The notes beneath the pieces are model-generated. The model was not told where the DNA came from. It saw only the letters and a list, made by a program, of their open reading frames with translations, and ran no database searches. DNA of 64,000 nucleotides from an uncultured Aquimarina sp. (GTDB lineage: Bacteria > Bacteroidota > Bacteroidia > Flavobacteriales > Flavobacteriaceae), in contig CANMKK010000008.1 in NCBI GenBank assembly GCA_947498455.1, positions 1 to 64,000 of the forward strand, in the 5' to 3' direction. This document shows positions 16,355 to 24,342 of this stretch, piece by piece; the first letter of the stretch is position 1, and each line of letters starts with the position of its first letter. The position numbers and the translations under genes were made by a program.

Positions 16355-17035
16355 TTAACAAACTAGTTTGTATCCATATCCTCTGACGTTTATAATCTGT
16401 ATGGTATCATCTTTTTTGAGCTTTTTCCTAAGTTTCGTAATAAAGACATCCATGCTCCTACCACTGAAAAAATCATCATCACCCCATAATTTTTTAAGGA
16501 TGACGGAACGGTCAAGAACTGTATTCTTATTTTTGATTAGATGAAAGAGTAAGTGTGCTTCTCTATGTGTAAGTTTTTGAGTTTCATCATTAAAAAATAG
16601 TTCTTGTTTCGTAAAATCAAAGGTGTATTCTCCAATAGTTATTATGTCGGCATTTTGTTGAATCGTGCTTCTGTGCAAGAGGTTATTGATCCGTACTATG
16701 AGCTCTTCCATACTAAAGGGTTTTTTTAGATAATCATTTCCTCCAATTGTAAAACCTTCGACCACATCTTGGGTCTGGGATTTGGCGGTCAAAAAAATAA
16801 TCGGAATTTTATCATCCTCTTCCCGGATTTCTTTAGCTAAGTTAAATCCATCTTTTTTAGGCATCATTACATCTAACACTAATAGTTTAGGAACTACTTT
16901 TTTATATACTTGATAGGCTTCTTCACCATTTAGTACATGATGTACTTTAAAGTTTCTGGTTTCCAGACTTTCTTTAATAATTTGACCTAAGGAAGGCTCA
17001 TCTTCTGCCAGTAGTATTTCGATAATTTCAGCCAT
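16355..17035 (-). CDS. OmpR-type response regulator
   Basis: The receiver domain has the acidic pair in AEDE (11-13), phospho-acceptor Asp55 (LDVMMPKKDG) and Lys105 (KKPFS). The C-terminal winged helix (about 130-226) has LTHREAHLLFHLIKN and VRGYGYKLV. It acts as a phosphorylation-dependent transcription factor in the cytoplasm. It overlaps the kinase gene by 8 bp, so they form a pair. The three GTTAAC sites in the divergent promoter region are its best candidate target. Confidence 0.93.
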   Translation of the reverse strand: MAEIIEILLAEDEPSLGQIIKESLETRNFKVHHVLNGEEAYQVYKKVVPKLLVLDVMMPKKDGFNLAKEIREEDDKIPIIFLTAKSQTQDVVEGFTIGGNDYLKKPFSMEELIVRINNLLHRSTIQQNADIITIGEYTFDFTKQELFFNDETQKLTHREAHLLFHLIKNKNTVLDRSVILKKLWGDDDFFSGRSMDVFITKLRKKLKKDDTIQIINVRGYGYKLVC

Positions 17036-18542
17036 TGGGTAATGTTATTTTGAAATTAGTTTGTGTTTGATCTAATAATAATTGGATAGCCCCACCATGC
17101 TTTTCGATAATCGTTTTGGTATAAAACAATCCAATACCAAAGCCTTTAACGTCATGAGTGTTTCCTTTAGGGACTCTATAAAATTTTTCGAATATTTTCT
17201 CTTTGTGCGCCTTAGTTAATGATGTTCCGGTATCTTTAATCGTTATAACAGTATTAGATACCGCATGGCTAATATGTATTGAGATAATATCACCACCGTA
17301 TTTGACAGCATTGTCCACAATATTGTTAATCGCGTTTTCTAGGTGAAATACATCTACTCCTTTCCAGATATTTTTATGAGAACTGGTAAATATAATTTTC
17401 TTTTCCGGAGTATTAGCTTTGTGTTTTTCAGAGATATTATCTATTAATTCTACCAGATTTATTTCTTCTAGGTTTAGTTGTAACTCGTCACTGTCTAATG
17501 TAGCTGTTTCTAGTATTTTCTCCACCATAGTATTGAGTTTGTCTAATTGGGTAGAAGACATGGCTGCATACTTTTTAGTTTTTTCTGGGTCATTATTCTC
17601 ATTGAAGTTTTGGATTCCTTCTATTGCAGCACTGATGGTTGCAATTGGTGTTTTAAACTCATGAGTTATGTTACTAATTAGATCATTTTTTAATTCTGCT
17701 AATTGTTTTTGATGATTGATAATTTTTAGAAGGTATAATAAGCAGCCAATTACTGCTCCTACTAATATAAATGATAGTAACATTCCGAATAAGTTTTTCT
17801 TAAAAATGACAAGTGTACTATTAGTGAAAAATAATTCTAGTGTACTTCCTAGTGGTAAATAGGATGATTTTGATTGAGTTTTTAGAGGATTTTTTTTAAT
17901 GATTTTGGCATAGTCTTCGTTTGATTTATAAACAGCACTATGAAGTTTGGAGTATTCCTTAAATTGAATTCCATAGTTAATATCCAGTTGTTTTCTTTGT
18001 AATTCTACCAGAAGAAGACTATCTATTTGTTTAATGTCTATGTCATTTTTTTGAATTGAAAAAATTATTTTTGAAGCTAGTTTTTGGATGGAGTTTTTGG
18101 GAGTTTCTATATGATTGCTATCTAAATGGATAAAATTAATATTAGATTTAATAGAATCTGATGTTCTTAAATATTGATCAATGCTATCTATATTTTTTCC
18201 GTTTAAAATTGAAATTCCTTCTAAATTTGTAGTACCCCAAAAGTCTAGGCCTTTATATTCTCCTTTAGCATTATTAATATTTTTTATAATACTATCAATA
18301 GATGTATCAAGAGTGAAGTCACTTAGGTCTCTGAATTTTGATGAAAAACCAACGGTGTGTTTTTTGGCTAATTCTTCATAATATTTATTTACGGCATTAT
18401 CAAGGCTGATCTGAACTTCATTAATTAATTGCTGTTTTCCTGTTTCATAATTTTTGAAATTCCAATACAATTGTATGCCTAATGTTGCCACTATTACAAT
18501 GGTAATAAAATACAGCGTGTTTTTGTAACTGTTCTTTTGCAT
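17028..18542 (-). CDS. Sensor histidine kinase of the two-component pair
   Basis: Two membrane segments (about 9-27 and 250-274) bracket a ~220-residue periplasmic sensor region of unknown fold. HisKA follows, with phospho-acceptor His294 in SNITHEFKTP. The ATPase domain has N box NAINNIVDNAVKYGG and G boxes in IKDTGTSL and GFGIGLFY. Topology and length (504) resemble RprX-type kinases of Bacteroidota. Its start is 151 bp from the divergent GLPGLI gene, which suggests the pair controls that envelope module. Confidence 0.92.
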   Translation of the reverse strand: MQKNSYKNTLYFITIVIVATLGIQLYWNFKNYETGKQQLINEVQISLDNAVNKYYEELAKKHTVGFSSKFRDLSDFTLDTSIDSIIKNINNAKGEYKGLDFWGTTNLEGISILNGKNIDSIDQYLRTSDSIKSNINFIHLDSNHIETPKNSIQKLASKIIFSIQKNDIDIKQIDSLLLVELQRKQLDINYGIQFKEYSKLHSAVYKSNEDYAKIIKKNPLKTQSKSSYLPLGSTLELFFTNSTLVIFKKNLFGMLLSFILVGAVIGCLLYLLKIINHQKQLAELKNDLISNITHEFKTPIATISAAIEGIQNFNENNDPEKTKKYAAMSSTQLDKLNTMVEKILETATLDSDELQLNLEEINLVELIDNISEKHKANTPEKKIIFTSSHKNIWKGVDVFHLENAINNIVDNAVKYGGDIISIHISHAVSNTVITIKDTGTSLTKAHKEKIFEKFYRVPKGNTHDVKGFGIGLFYTKTIIEKHGGAIQLLLDQTQTNFKITLPNG

Positions 18543-18582
18543 ATATCAAAAGTACTATACTTAAATGATATAAAATGAATCG

Positions 18583-18608
18583 GTTAACACTCGTTAACAT
18601 TGGTTAAC
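18583..18608. promoter_or_regulatory. Three GTTAAC sites at exact 10-bp period
   Basis: GTTAAC begins at 18583, 18593 and 18603, in the gap between the divergent histidine kinase and GLPGLI genes. One-turn spacing fits tandem binding of an OmpR-type regulator. That the adjacent response regulator binds here is inference. Confidence 0.55.
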
Positions 18609-18693
18609 GGTTTAATGATGAATAAGTTTTCATATTTGTGATGTATTACTAATTCTAATATTTATCAAATTAATAAACTTTAAATAAACAAAT

Positions 18694-19503
18694 ATGATAC
18701 GAATATTAATGTTGTTTTTTATAATCAATAGTATATCAGCGCAAGAATTTCAGGGAATTGTGATCTATCAAACAGATCGAAAAATGGATATGAAAATGGA
18801 CAGTACTAAGGTAAGTTCAGAAATGCAAAAACAGATTACAGAAATGATGAGAAAGCAATTTCAGAAAGAATATACATTAAGATTTAGCAAATCAGAATCT
18901 TTATATAAAGAAGAAGAGAGTTTGGGAGCGCCTCAACCTGCAGGAATGCAAATGGTGATGATAGGGCGTGATGGATCAGAGGTATTCTATAAAAATATTA
19001 AAGAAGAACGTTTCTCTAGTCAGCGGGATATGATGGGAAAAACTTTTCTGGTAAAAGATACATTAGAAAAAATAGATTGGAAACTAGAAAACGAAACCAA
19101 AAAGATAGGAAATTATACTTGTTATAAGGCGACAGCTAAAAGAAAGATATCTATTCCTGATGGTTTTGATGTTGATGAGGAAACTCAAAAACAAGCCGAA
19201 GAAAACGAAATAACAATTACAGCCTGGTATACGCCTATGATTCCCATAAGTAACGGTCCGTCTAGTTATTGGGGATTACCAGGATTGATTTTGGAGGCTA
19301 ATGATGGATCAGAAAGTATATTATGTAGTAAGATTGTTCTAAACCCAAAGAAAAAAATGGCTATTTCGGAACCGACTAAAGGTAAAAAGATCACTGCCGA
19401 AAAATTTGAAACGCTGGTGACAAAGAAATCAAAAGAAATGCAGGAAATGCATCGTAGAAATAGAGATGATGAAAATGTTATTGAATATAGAATTGGTGGT
19501 TAG
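18694..19503 (+). CDS. GLPGLI family protein (first copy)
   Basis: The naming motif is visible in SSYWGLPGLILEAND (about residue 189-203). A signal peptide (1-16, ending ISAQ) directs it to the envelope. A conserved block KIGNYTCYKATA sits mid-protein and the C terminus is Lys/Glu/Met-rich. The family is restricted to Bacteroidota and is typically found beside TonB-like outer-membrane barrel proteins; its biochemical role is not known to me. It is a paralogue of the gene at 19779. It lies divergent from the two-component system, downstream of the GTTAAC array. Confidence 0.9.
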   Translation: MIRILMLFFIINSISAQEFQGIVIYQTDRKMDMKMDSTKVSSEMQKQITEMMRKQFQKEYTLRFSKSESLYKEEESLGAPQPAGMQMVMIGRDGSEVFYKNIKEERFSSQRDMMGKTFLVKDTLEKIDWKLENETKKIGNYTCYKATAKRKISIPDGFDVDEETQKQAEENEITITAWYTPMIPISNGPSSYWGLPGLILEANDGSESILCSKIVLNPKKKMAISEPTKGKKITAEKFETLVTKKSKEMQEMHRRNRDDENVIEYRIGG

Positions 19504-19552
19504 ATAGAAAGATATATAATAGAGGTAAATAGAAACCCGTTTTGTTTTAATT

Positions 19553-19640
19553 CACATTGTGGAGTTTAAATCTCCGAGGCTTGCCTCGAAATGTGAAAAC
19601 TGTTTTTCACCTGGATGCCTCATGAGCTTGCCTCGAGGTA
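19553..19640. repeat. Nested palindromic repeat with GCTTGCCTCG units
   Basis: CACATT (19553) pairs with AATGTG (19590), enclosing GGAG/CTCC and CGAGGCTTGCCTCG (19575-19588). A second GAGCTTGCCTCGAGG lies at 19624-19638. The GC-rich words stand out from the AT-rich surroundings and look like a dispersed palindromic element between the two GLPGLI genes. Confidence 0.5.
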
Positions 19641-19778
19641 GTTTACTTGATTTAGTGTTGGTTTTTAAGGGATTAGGATAAATGAGTTTCTTAGATTAAA
19701 CGTTTTATGATTTAATTAACTTATAAGGATTAAACAATTTGAAAATTGAATAGTCAAAGTGTTTTTTAATTGATACAC

Positions 19779-20639
19779 ATGATAAAAACTTTGACAACTT
19801 TTTGCTGTATAATTATTACAGCTTTTATTACCGCGCAAGAATTCCAGGGGGAAGCATATTATTTTAGTAAAACTACCCTGGATATAGATCTCAATGATAG
19901 AAATATTCCGGAAGACCGTAAAAAAGTAATCAGGGAAAGAATGAAATCTGCTTCAGAAAAGAGCTTTGTGCTCAATTTTAATAAAAATGTTTCTGGTTAT
20001 AAAGAAGAACAACAATTAGAAACAAAATCGAGTAACGGTAGATGGAACCCTTCTATGATGAGTTATACTTCTAAGCTTTACTATAAGGATTTAAACGAAA
20101 AAAAGTTTTATGACCAGAGAGAGTTTTATGGTAAAAATTTTCTGATAATAGATACATTACTTAATTACAAATGGAATTTGATTGATGAAACAAAAAAAAT
20201 AGGGAATTATACCTGTTATAAGGCTACAACTCTTAAAAAAGTCAATGAAATAGCTAATTGGAGAAGCATCCGACGAAAGGCAAGACAACAAAGAAAGCGT
20301 TTGGAAGAAGGTTTGCCTCTCGAAAAAGAGAGTACTTCTGAACAACCAAAACTAATTGAAGTAGAAGTTTGGTATACTCCAGAAATACCGATTAGTCAAG
20401 GACCTAAGGAGTTTTGGGGATTACCAGGTTTAATTCTAGAAGTACAAGAAGGTACAACGACCTTATTGTGTACTAAAATTGTATTAAATAGTAAGGAAAA
20501 GGAAAAAATGAAAATCCCTACGAAAGGGAAAAAAGTGTCTCAAATGGAATTTGATGAGATCGCAAAAAAGAAAATTGAGGAAATGATAGAACAGTTTAGT
20601 ACACGAAGAAGAAGACCTGGAGGGAGAAGAGGAAATTGA
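19779..20639 (+). CDS. GLPGLI family protein (second copy)
   Basis: Paralogue of the preceding gene, with KIGNYTCYKATT and the motif FWGLPGLILEVQ. The ATG at 19779 (MIKTLTTFCC) starts a normal signal peptide ending FITAQ. A TTG nine bases upstream is a less likely start. It differs from the first copy by an Arg/Lys-rich insert (about 165-185) and a very basic C terminus (RRRRPGGRRG). The barrel protein gene follows 59 bp downstream, probably on the same transcript. Confidence 0.88.
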   Translation: MIKTLTTFCCIIITAFITAQEFQGEAYYFSKTTLDIDLNDRNIPEDRKKVIRERMKSASEKSFVLNFNKNVSGYKEEQQLETKSSNGRWNPSMMSYTSKLYYKDLNEKKFYDQREFYGKNFLIIDTLLNYKWNLIDETKKIGNYTCYKATTLKKVNEIANWRSIRRKARQQRKRLEEGLPLEKESTSEQPKLIEVEVWYTPEIPISQGPKEFWGLPGLILEVQEGTTTLLCTKIVLNSKEKEKMKIPTKGKKVSQMEFDEIAKKKIEEMIEQFSTRRRRPGGRRGN

Positions 20640-20698
20640 GAAGTACTTGATCGAGATTAGAAATGTAGCATGCTTTGTAAGCAATATCAATCAAAAAA

Positions 20699-23443
20699 AT
20701 GAATAAGAGTATAGTGTTTGTGGTATTCCTTCTAGGGGTATCCTGGGGAATTACTGCCCAAAAAGTTCAAATTAGCGGTATTGTAAAAGACTCTGTTGGT
20801 AATCCATTGGAGATGGCGAATGTAATTGCTTATAAAAAAAACAATAATGCTATGGTAGCATATGGAATTACGAATAATCAAGGGAAATATAAATTTTCAG
20901 TACCTGTTAATGATTCCTATGTTTTAAAAGTTAGTTACATAGGTCTTGATTCTGATGATAAGGTTGTGGAGATCGCTACAGATGATGTAACTACTGATTT
21001 TAAAATGACAGCCGAGAAGAATAGTTTGGATGAGGTAGAAATTGTTTATGAAATGCCAGTAGTAGTAAGAGGAGATACCTTAATTTATAATACAGATTCA
21101 TTTACTGATGGAACAGAAAAGAAATTGGGAGATGTGTTAGAAAAATTACCGGGGGTAGAAGTTAACGAAGATGGGGAAATTGAAGTAGAAGGAAAAACAG
21201 TATCTAAAGTAATGGTAGAGGGAAAGGATTTTTTTGATGGGGATTCTAAGCTGGCAACTAAGAATATTCCAGCAGATGCGCTTGATAAAGTAGAAGTGTT
21301 GCGTAACTATGAAGAAGTAGATCAAATGAGGGGTTTAAGCAATGCTCAGGATCAGGTGGCAATCAATATTAAGTTAAAAGAAGGGAAAAAGAATTTTTGG
21401 TTTGGTAATATCACAGCAGGTTCAGGAGTAGGAGAAACAGAGCGTTATTTGGTGAAACCTAAGTTGTTCTATTACAGTCCAAAATATAGCCTTAATATTC
21501 TTACGGATTTAAATGATATTGGAGAGGTCCCATTTACTTTAAATGACTATTTTAAATTTACAGGAGGATTCAGAAATTTTGGACGAGGAGGAACCTCTTT
21601 TAATGTCTCTAGTGATATTTTGGCTTTTGCAAGACTTCAGAACAATCGTGCAAATGAAATCAACACCAAATTTGGTGCAGCAAATTTTAGCTTTTCACCA
21701 TCTAAGGGGTTGGATCTTAGCGGGTATGGGATTTTTAGTAATACCAAAACAGATTTGATAACTAATACACGTAGGGTTTATGTAGATAATACAGATGATC
21801 CTAACGACAACACTGTAGAAGAAACAGCCGACGTTACGGAACAAAATAATAATCTCGGATTGCTGAAATTAAGCGTAACATATAAACCCAATAGTGATTT
21901 TAGATTGGATTACGAGATTTTTGGTAAACTATCAAAACAAGAAGAAGATGGTAATTTTTCATCCATACGAGAAGGAATATCCGAGGATATTGCGGAACGA
22001 TTAGAAAATAGTCCAGCCTCTGTCCAACAGAATGTAAATGCATATTATACATTGAGTAGTAAAAATATTTTTTCATTAACAGCACAACAGTTATATCAGG
22101 ATGAAGACCCATTTTATAACGCAATTCGAGATCAAATTCCTTTTAGAGGGACATTTACCCAAATTAATGACCCTGTAGATCCAAGTCAGGATGTCTTTGA
22201 TCCCTTACAAGAATCCAACAGATATAACATAAATCAGCAAAAAAATATAACAACGAATAAGCTAGATGCAAAACTAGATTATTATAGCGTATTGAATAAA
22301 AAGAGCAACCTGAATTTTAGTTTAGGTACTACTATAAGTGCACAAAAGTTTGATTCTGGGATTTTTCAGATATTAGACAACGGAAACCTTAATTCTTTTG
22401 AAGCAGAAGAATATAATAATGAAGTGAACTATAACTTTAGAGATGTATTCTTAGGATTGCATTACAAGTTTATAACAGGCATTTTTACTTTTAATCCTGG
22501 TGTGAGTATACATAATTACGATTTAAAAGATCGGCAATTGCGAACCACAATTAATAGGAATGAATGGCAAGTTTTACCGGATCTTTTTATCCAAGCTAAA
22601 CTGAAAAATAACGAGAATCTACAGTTTAATTATTCGATAACTGCTGATTATACTGATATCAATCGTCTGGCATCCGGATATGTGTTTAATAATTACAATT
22701 CATTATCACAAGGGAATCGTAATTTAGAAAATGCGTTATATGATAGTTATTCTCTGAACTATTTTAATTTTAACATGTTTAACTACACTCATATTTCTGC
22801 AAGACTTAATTATACTAATAGACGCGACCCGATTAAGAATACTAGTGTTTTTAATGGGATTAATAGAGTAAATATGCCTGTTAATTCTAATTTGACGGAT
22901 CAGGTATTTTCTGCTAATGGAAGATTTAGCCGCAGATTTGGTAAGTTTCAAGGGGGAGTGAATGCAAGTGTAAGTTGGTCAAGTTTTAATAATATAGTGA
23001 ATAGTTTACCAAGTGAAAGTATAAGTCTAACACAAACCTATGGTACCAGTTGGTCTACTAATTTTAGGAAAGGGCCTAATTTAGATATGGGGTATAATAT
23101 AACGATTAACGATTATGATAACAACGGGGCAGAAAATACATTTTATACCAATAAACCATTTGCTCGATTGAATTGGGGTTTTGCTAAAGGGTTTTTATTG
23201 AAATCATCCTATACTTACAATAATTATCGAGATGATGAAACTACATTAAATGAATACAGTTTTTGGGATGCTGATATATTTTATCAGAAACCCGATAGCA
23301 AATGGGAGTATAAGTTTTCGGTGACCAATATTCTTAATACAGATCGTATTAATCAAGATAGTTTTAATGAATTGTATAATAGTACTTCAAGCTATATGGT
23401 ACAACCTAGATATTGGATATTTACGGTTACCTATAATTTGTAA
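20699..23443 (+). CDS. Outer-membrane beta-barrel protein with carboxypeptidase-like N-terminal domain
   Basis: A signal peptide (1-20) is followed by a carboxypeptidase-D-like regulatory domain (about 24-105, ISGIVKDSVGNPLEMANV), a plug-like segment (LGDVLEKLPGVEVNEDGEIEVEGK) and ~700 residues of alternating strands ending in an aromatic tail (YWIFTVTYNL). This is the architecture of TonB-dependent-receptor-like proteins that pair with GLPGLI proteins. No classical TonB box was spotted. It probably lies in the outer membrane; the substrate is unknown. The GLPGLI genes upstream and the two-component system suggest an envelope-stress or transport module. Confidence 0.85.
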   Translation: MNKSIVFVVFLLGVSWGITAQKVQISGIVKDSVGNPLEMANVIAYKKNNNAMVAYGITNNQGKYKFSVPVNDSYVLKVSYIGLDSDDKVVEIATDDVTTDFKMTAEKNSLDEVEIVYEMPVVVRGDTLIYNTDSFTDGTEKKLGDVLEKLPGVEVNEDGEIEVEGKTVSKVMVEGKDFFDGDSKLATKNIPADALDKVEVLRNYEEVDQMRGLSNAQDQVAINIKLKEGKKNFWFGNITAGSGVGETERYLVKPKLFYYSPKYSLNILTDLNDIGEVPFTLNDYFKFTGGFRNFGRGGTSFNVSSDILAFARLQNNRANEINTKFGAANFSFSPSKGLDLSGYGIFSNTKTDLITNTRRVYVDNTDDPNDNTVEETADVTEQNNNLGLLKLSVTYKPNSDFRLDYEIFGKLSKQEEDGNFSSIREGISEDIAERLENSPASVQQNVNAYYTLSSKNIFSLTAQQLYQDEDPFYNAIRDQIPFRGTFTQINDPVDPSQDVFDPLQESNRYNINQQKNITTNKLDAKLDYYSVLNKKSNLNFSLGTTISAQKFDSGIFQILDNGNLNSFEAEEYNNEVNYNFRDVFLGLHYKFITGIFTFNPGVSIHNYDLKDRQLRTTINRNEWQVLPDLFIQAKLKNNENLQFNYSITADYTDINRLASGYVFNNYNSLSQGNRNLENALYDSYSLNYFNFNMFNYTHISARLNYTNRRDPIKNTSVFNGINRVNMPVNSNLTDQVFSANGRFSRRFGKFQGGVNASVSWSSFNNIVNSLPSESISLTQTYGTSWSTNFRKGPNLDMGYNITINDYDNNGAENTFYTNKPFARLNWGFAKGFLLKSSYTYNNYRDDETTLNEYSFWDADIFYQKPDSKWEYKFSVTNILNTDRINQDSFNELYNSTSSYMVQPRYWIFTVTYNL

Positions 23444-23858
23444 GAAGATATAATACCATTTCTCAAATTTCAAATAATACCATTTGTCATTTGAGTTTAC
23501 CGTAATAAAATGTTCTTTTTTGTGCTGAAATTGAAACAAAAAAATCTTTATTTTCTTTCCAGTAAATTCAAACAATAACTGGTATAAGATCCTTAAAGAT
23601 GGATTCATGCGATTTACGAAATCTTCATTCTTACATCATCTAAACTATAGTACATATACCGATACTATCTTCCATAAAATTGATTTTCCATTAACTTTAG
23701 GTATAAAGATGTTCCCTTGTTTACATAAAATAGATAAAGTTAAAAAACCGCTTTTATTCAAAAAATAATGAATGACGTATAAATATATTATGTAGATGTC
23801 TTTTTTATGATTCTAAAAATCAGTATCTTATATTCTTTTTAATCAAAACATATGTACT
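23444..23858. other. Intergenic gap with a degenerate dispersed repeat
   Basis: The stretch 23487-23585 has inverted ends (GAGTTTACCG...AAAAT against ATTTT...CCAGTAAATTC). It contains a ~55-bp segment starting ATTGAAACAAAAAAATC that recurs at 30421-30477. A GCGATTTACGAAAT word (23608) also occurs in variant form near 13797 and 30323. The remainder is AT-rich with no gene. Confidence 0.55.
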
Positions 23859-24281
23859 ATGTCTACTATAAAATCATTAAATAAGTGGGCAAATGCTCAT
23901 TCTTATTATCCGTTAGATATTCTTAGAATAGCACTAGGAGTGTTTTTATTTCTAAAGGGGATAAATTTCCTTAGTAATAGTCAAATTCTAGTAGACCTTC
24001 TCAAACCAGTGCAGAATCTAGCTGGAGCCATAATCGTGATCCATTATGTTGCTCCTGCTCATTTGATCGGAGGGATTCTGATAGCCTTTGGACTGCTTAC
24101 TCGTTGGTCGGTTATAGGGCAGTTACCATTACTGATAGGGGCTATAGCTATAAATTTTGTAGGAGAAATGAGTATCTCTAATCTCATTATTGCTGGCGTG
24201 ATTCTCCTATTATGTGTTTTCTTTTTGTTTTATGGATCAGGAAAGCACTCGGTTGATTATTATCTTAAAATGCAGCAATAA
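23859..24281 (+). CDS. DoxX family membrane protein
   Basis: A 140-aa integral membrane protein with four hydrophobic segments (about 22-40, 55-75, 82-100 and 105-125). The DoxX-type features are LDILRIALGVFLFLKG and HLIGGILIAFGLLTRW. DoxX relatives are linked with oxidoreductases and thiol or oxidative stress; the specific role here is unknown. It stands alone and ends at a bidirectional hairpin before the patatin operon. Confidence 0.85.
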   Translation: MSTIKSLNKWANAHSYYPLDILRIALGVFLFLKGINFLSNSQILVDLLKPVQNLAGAIIVIHYVAPAHLIGGILIAFGLLTRWSVIGQLPLLIGAIAINFVGEMSISNLIIAGVILLLCVFFLFYGSGKHSVDYYLKMQQ

Positions 24282-24286
24282 ATAAA

Positions 24287-24332
24287 ATGATACCATTCAT
24301 ATTTGAGTATTACTTGATATGAATGGTGTCAT
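24287..24332. terminator. Bidirectional terminator between doxX-like and patatin genes
   Basis: ATGATACCATTCATAT (24287-24302) pairs with ATATGAATGGTGTCAT (24317-24332) with one G-T mismatch, in the 61-bp gap between convergent genes. Confidence 0.7.
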
Positions 24333-24342
24333 TGAAGTAATC

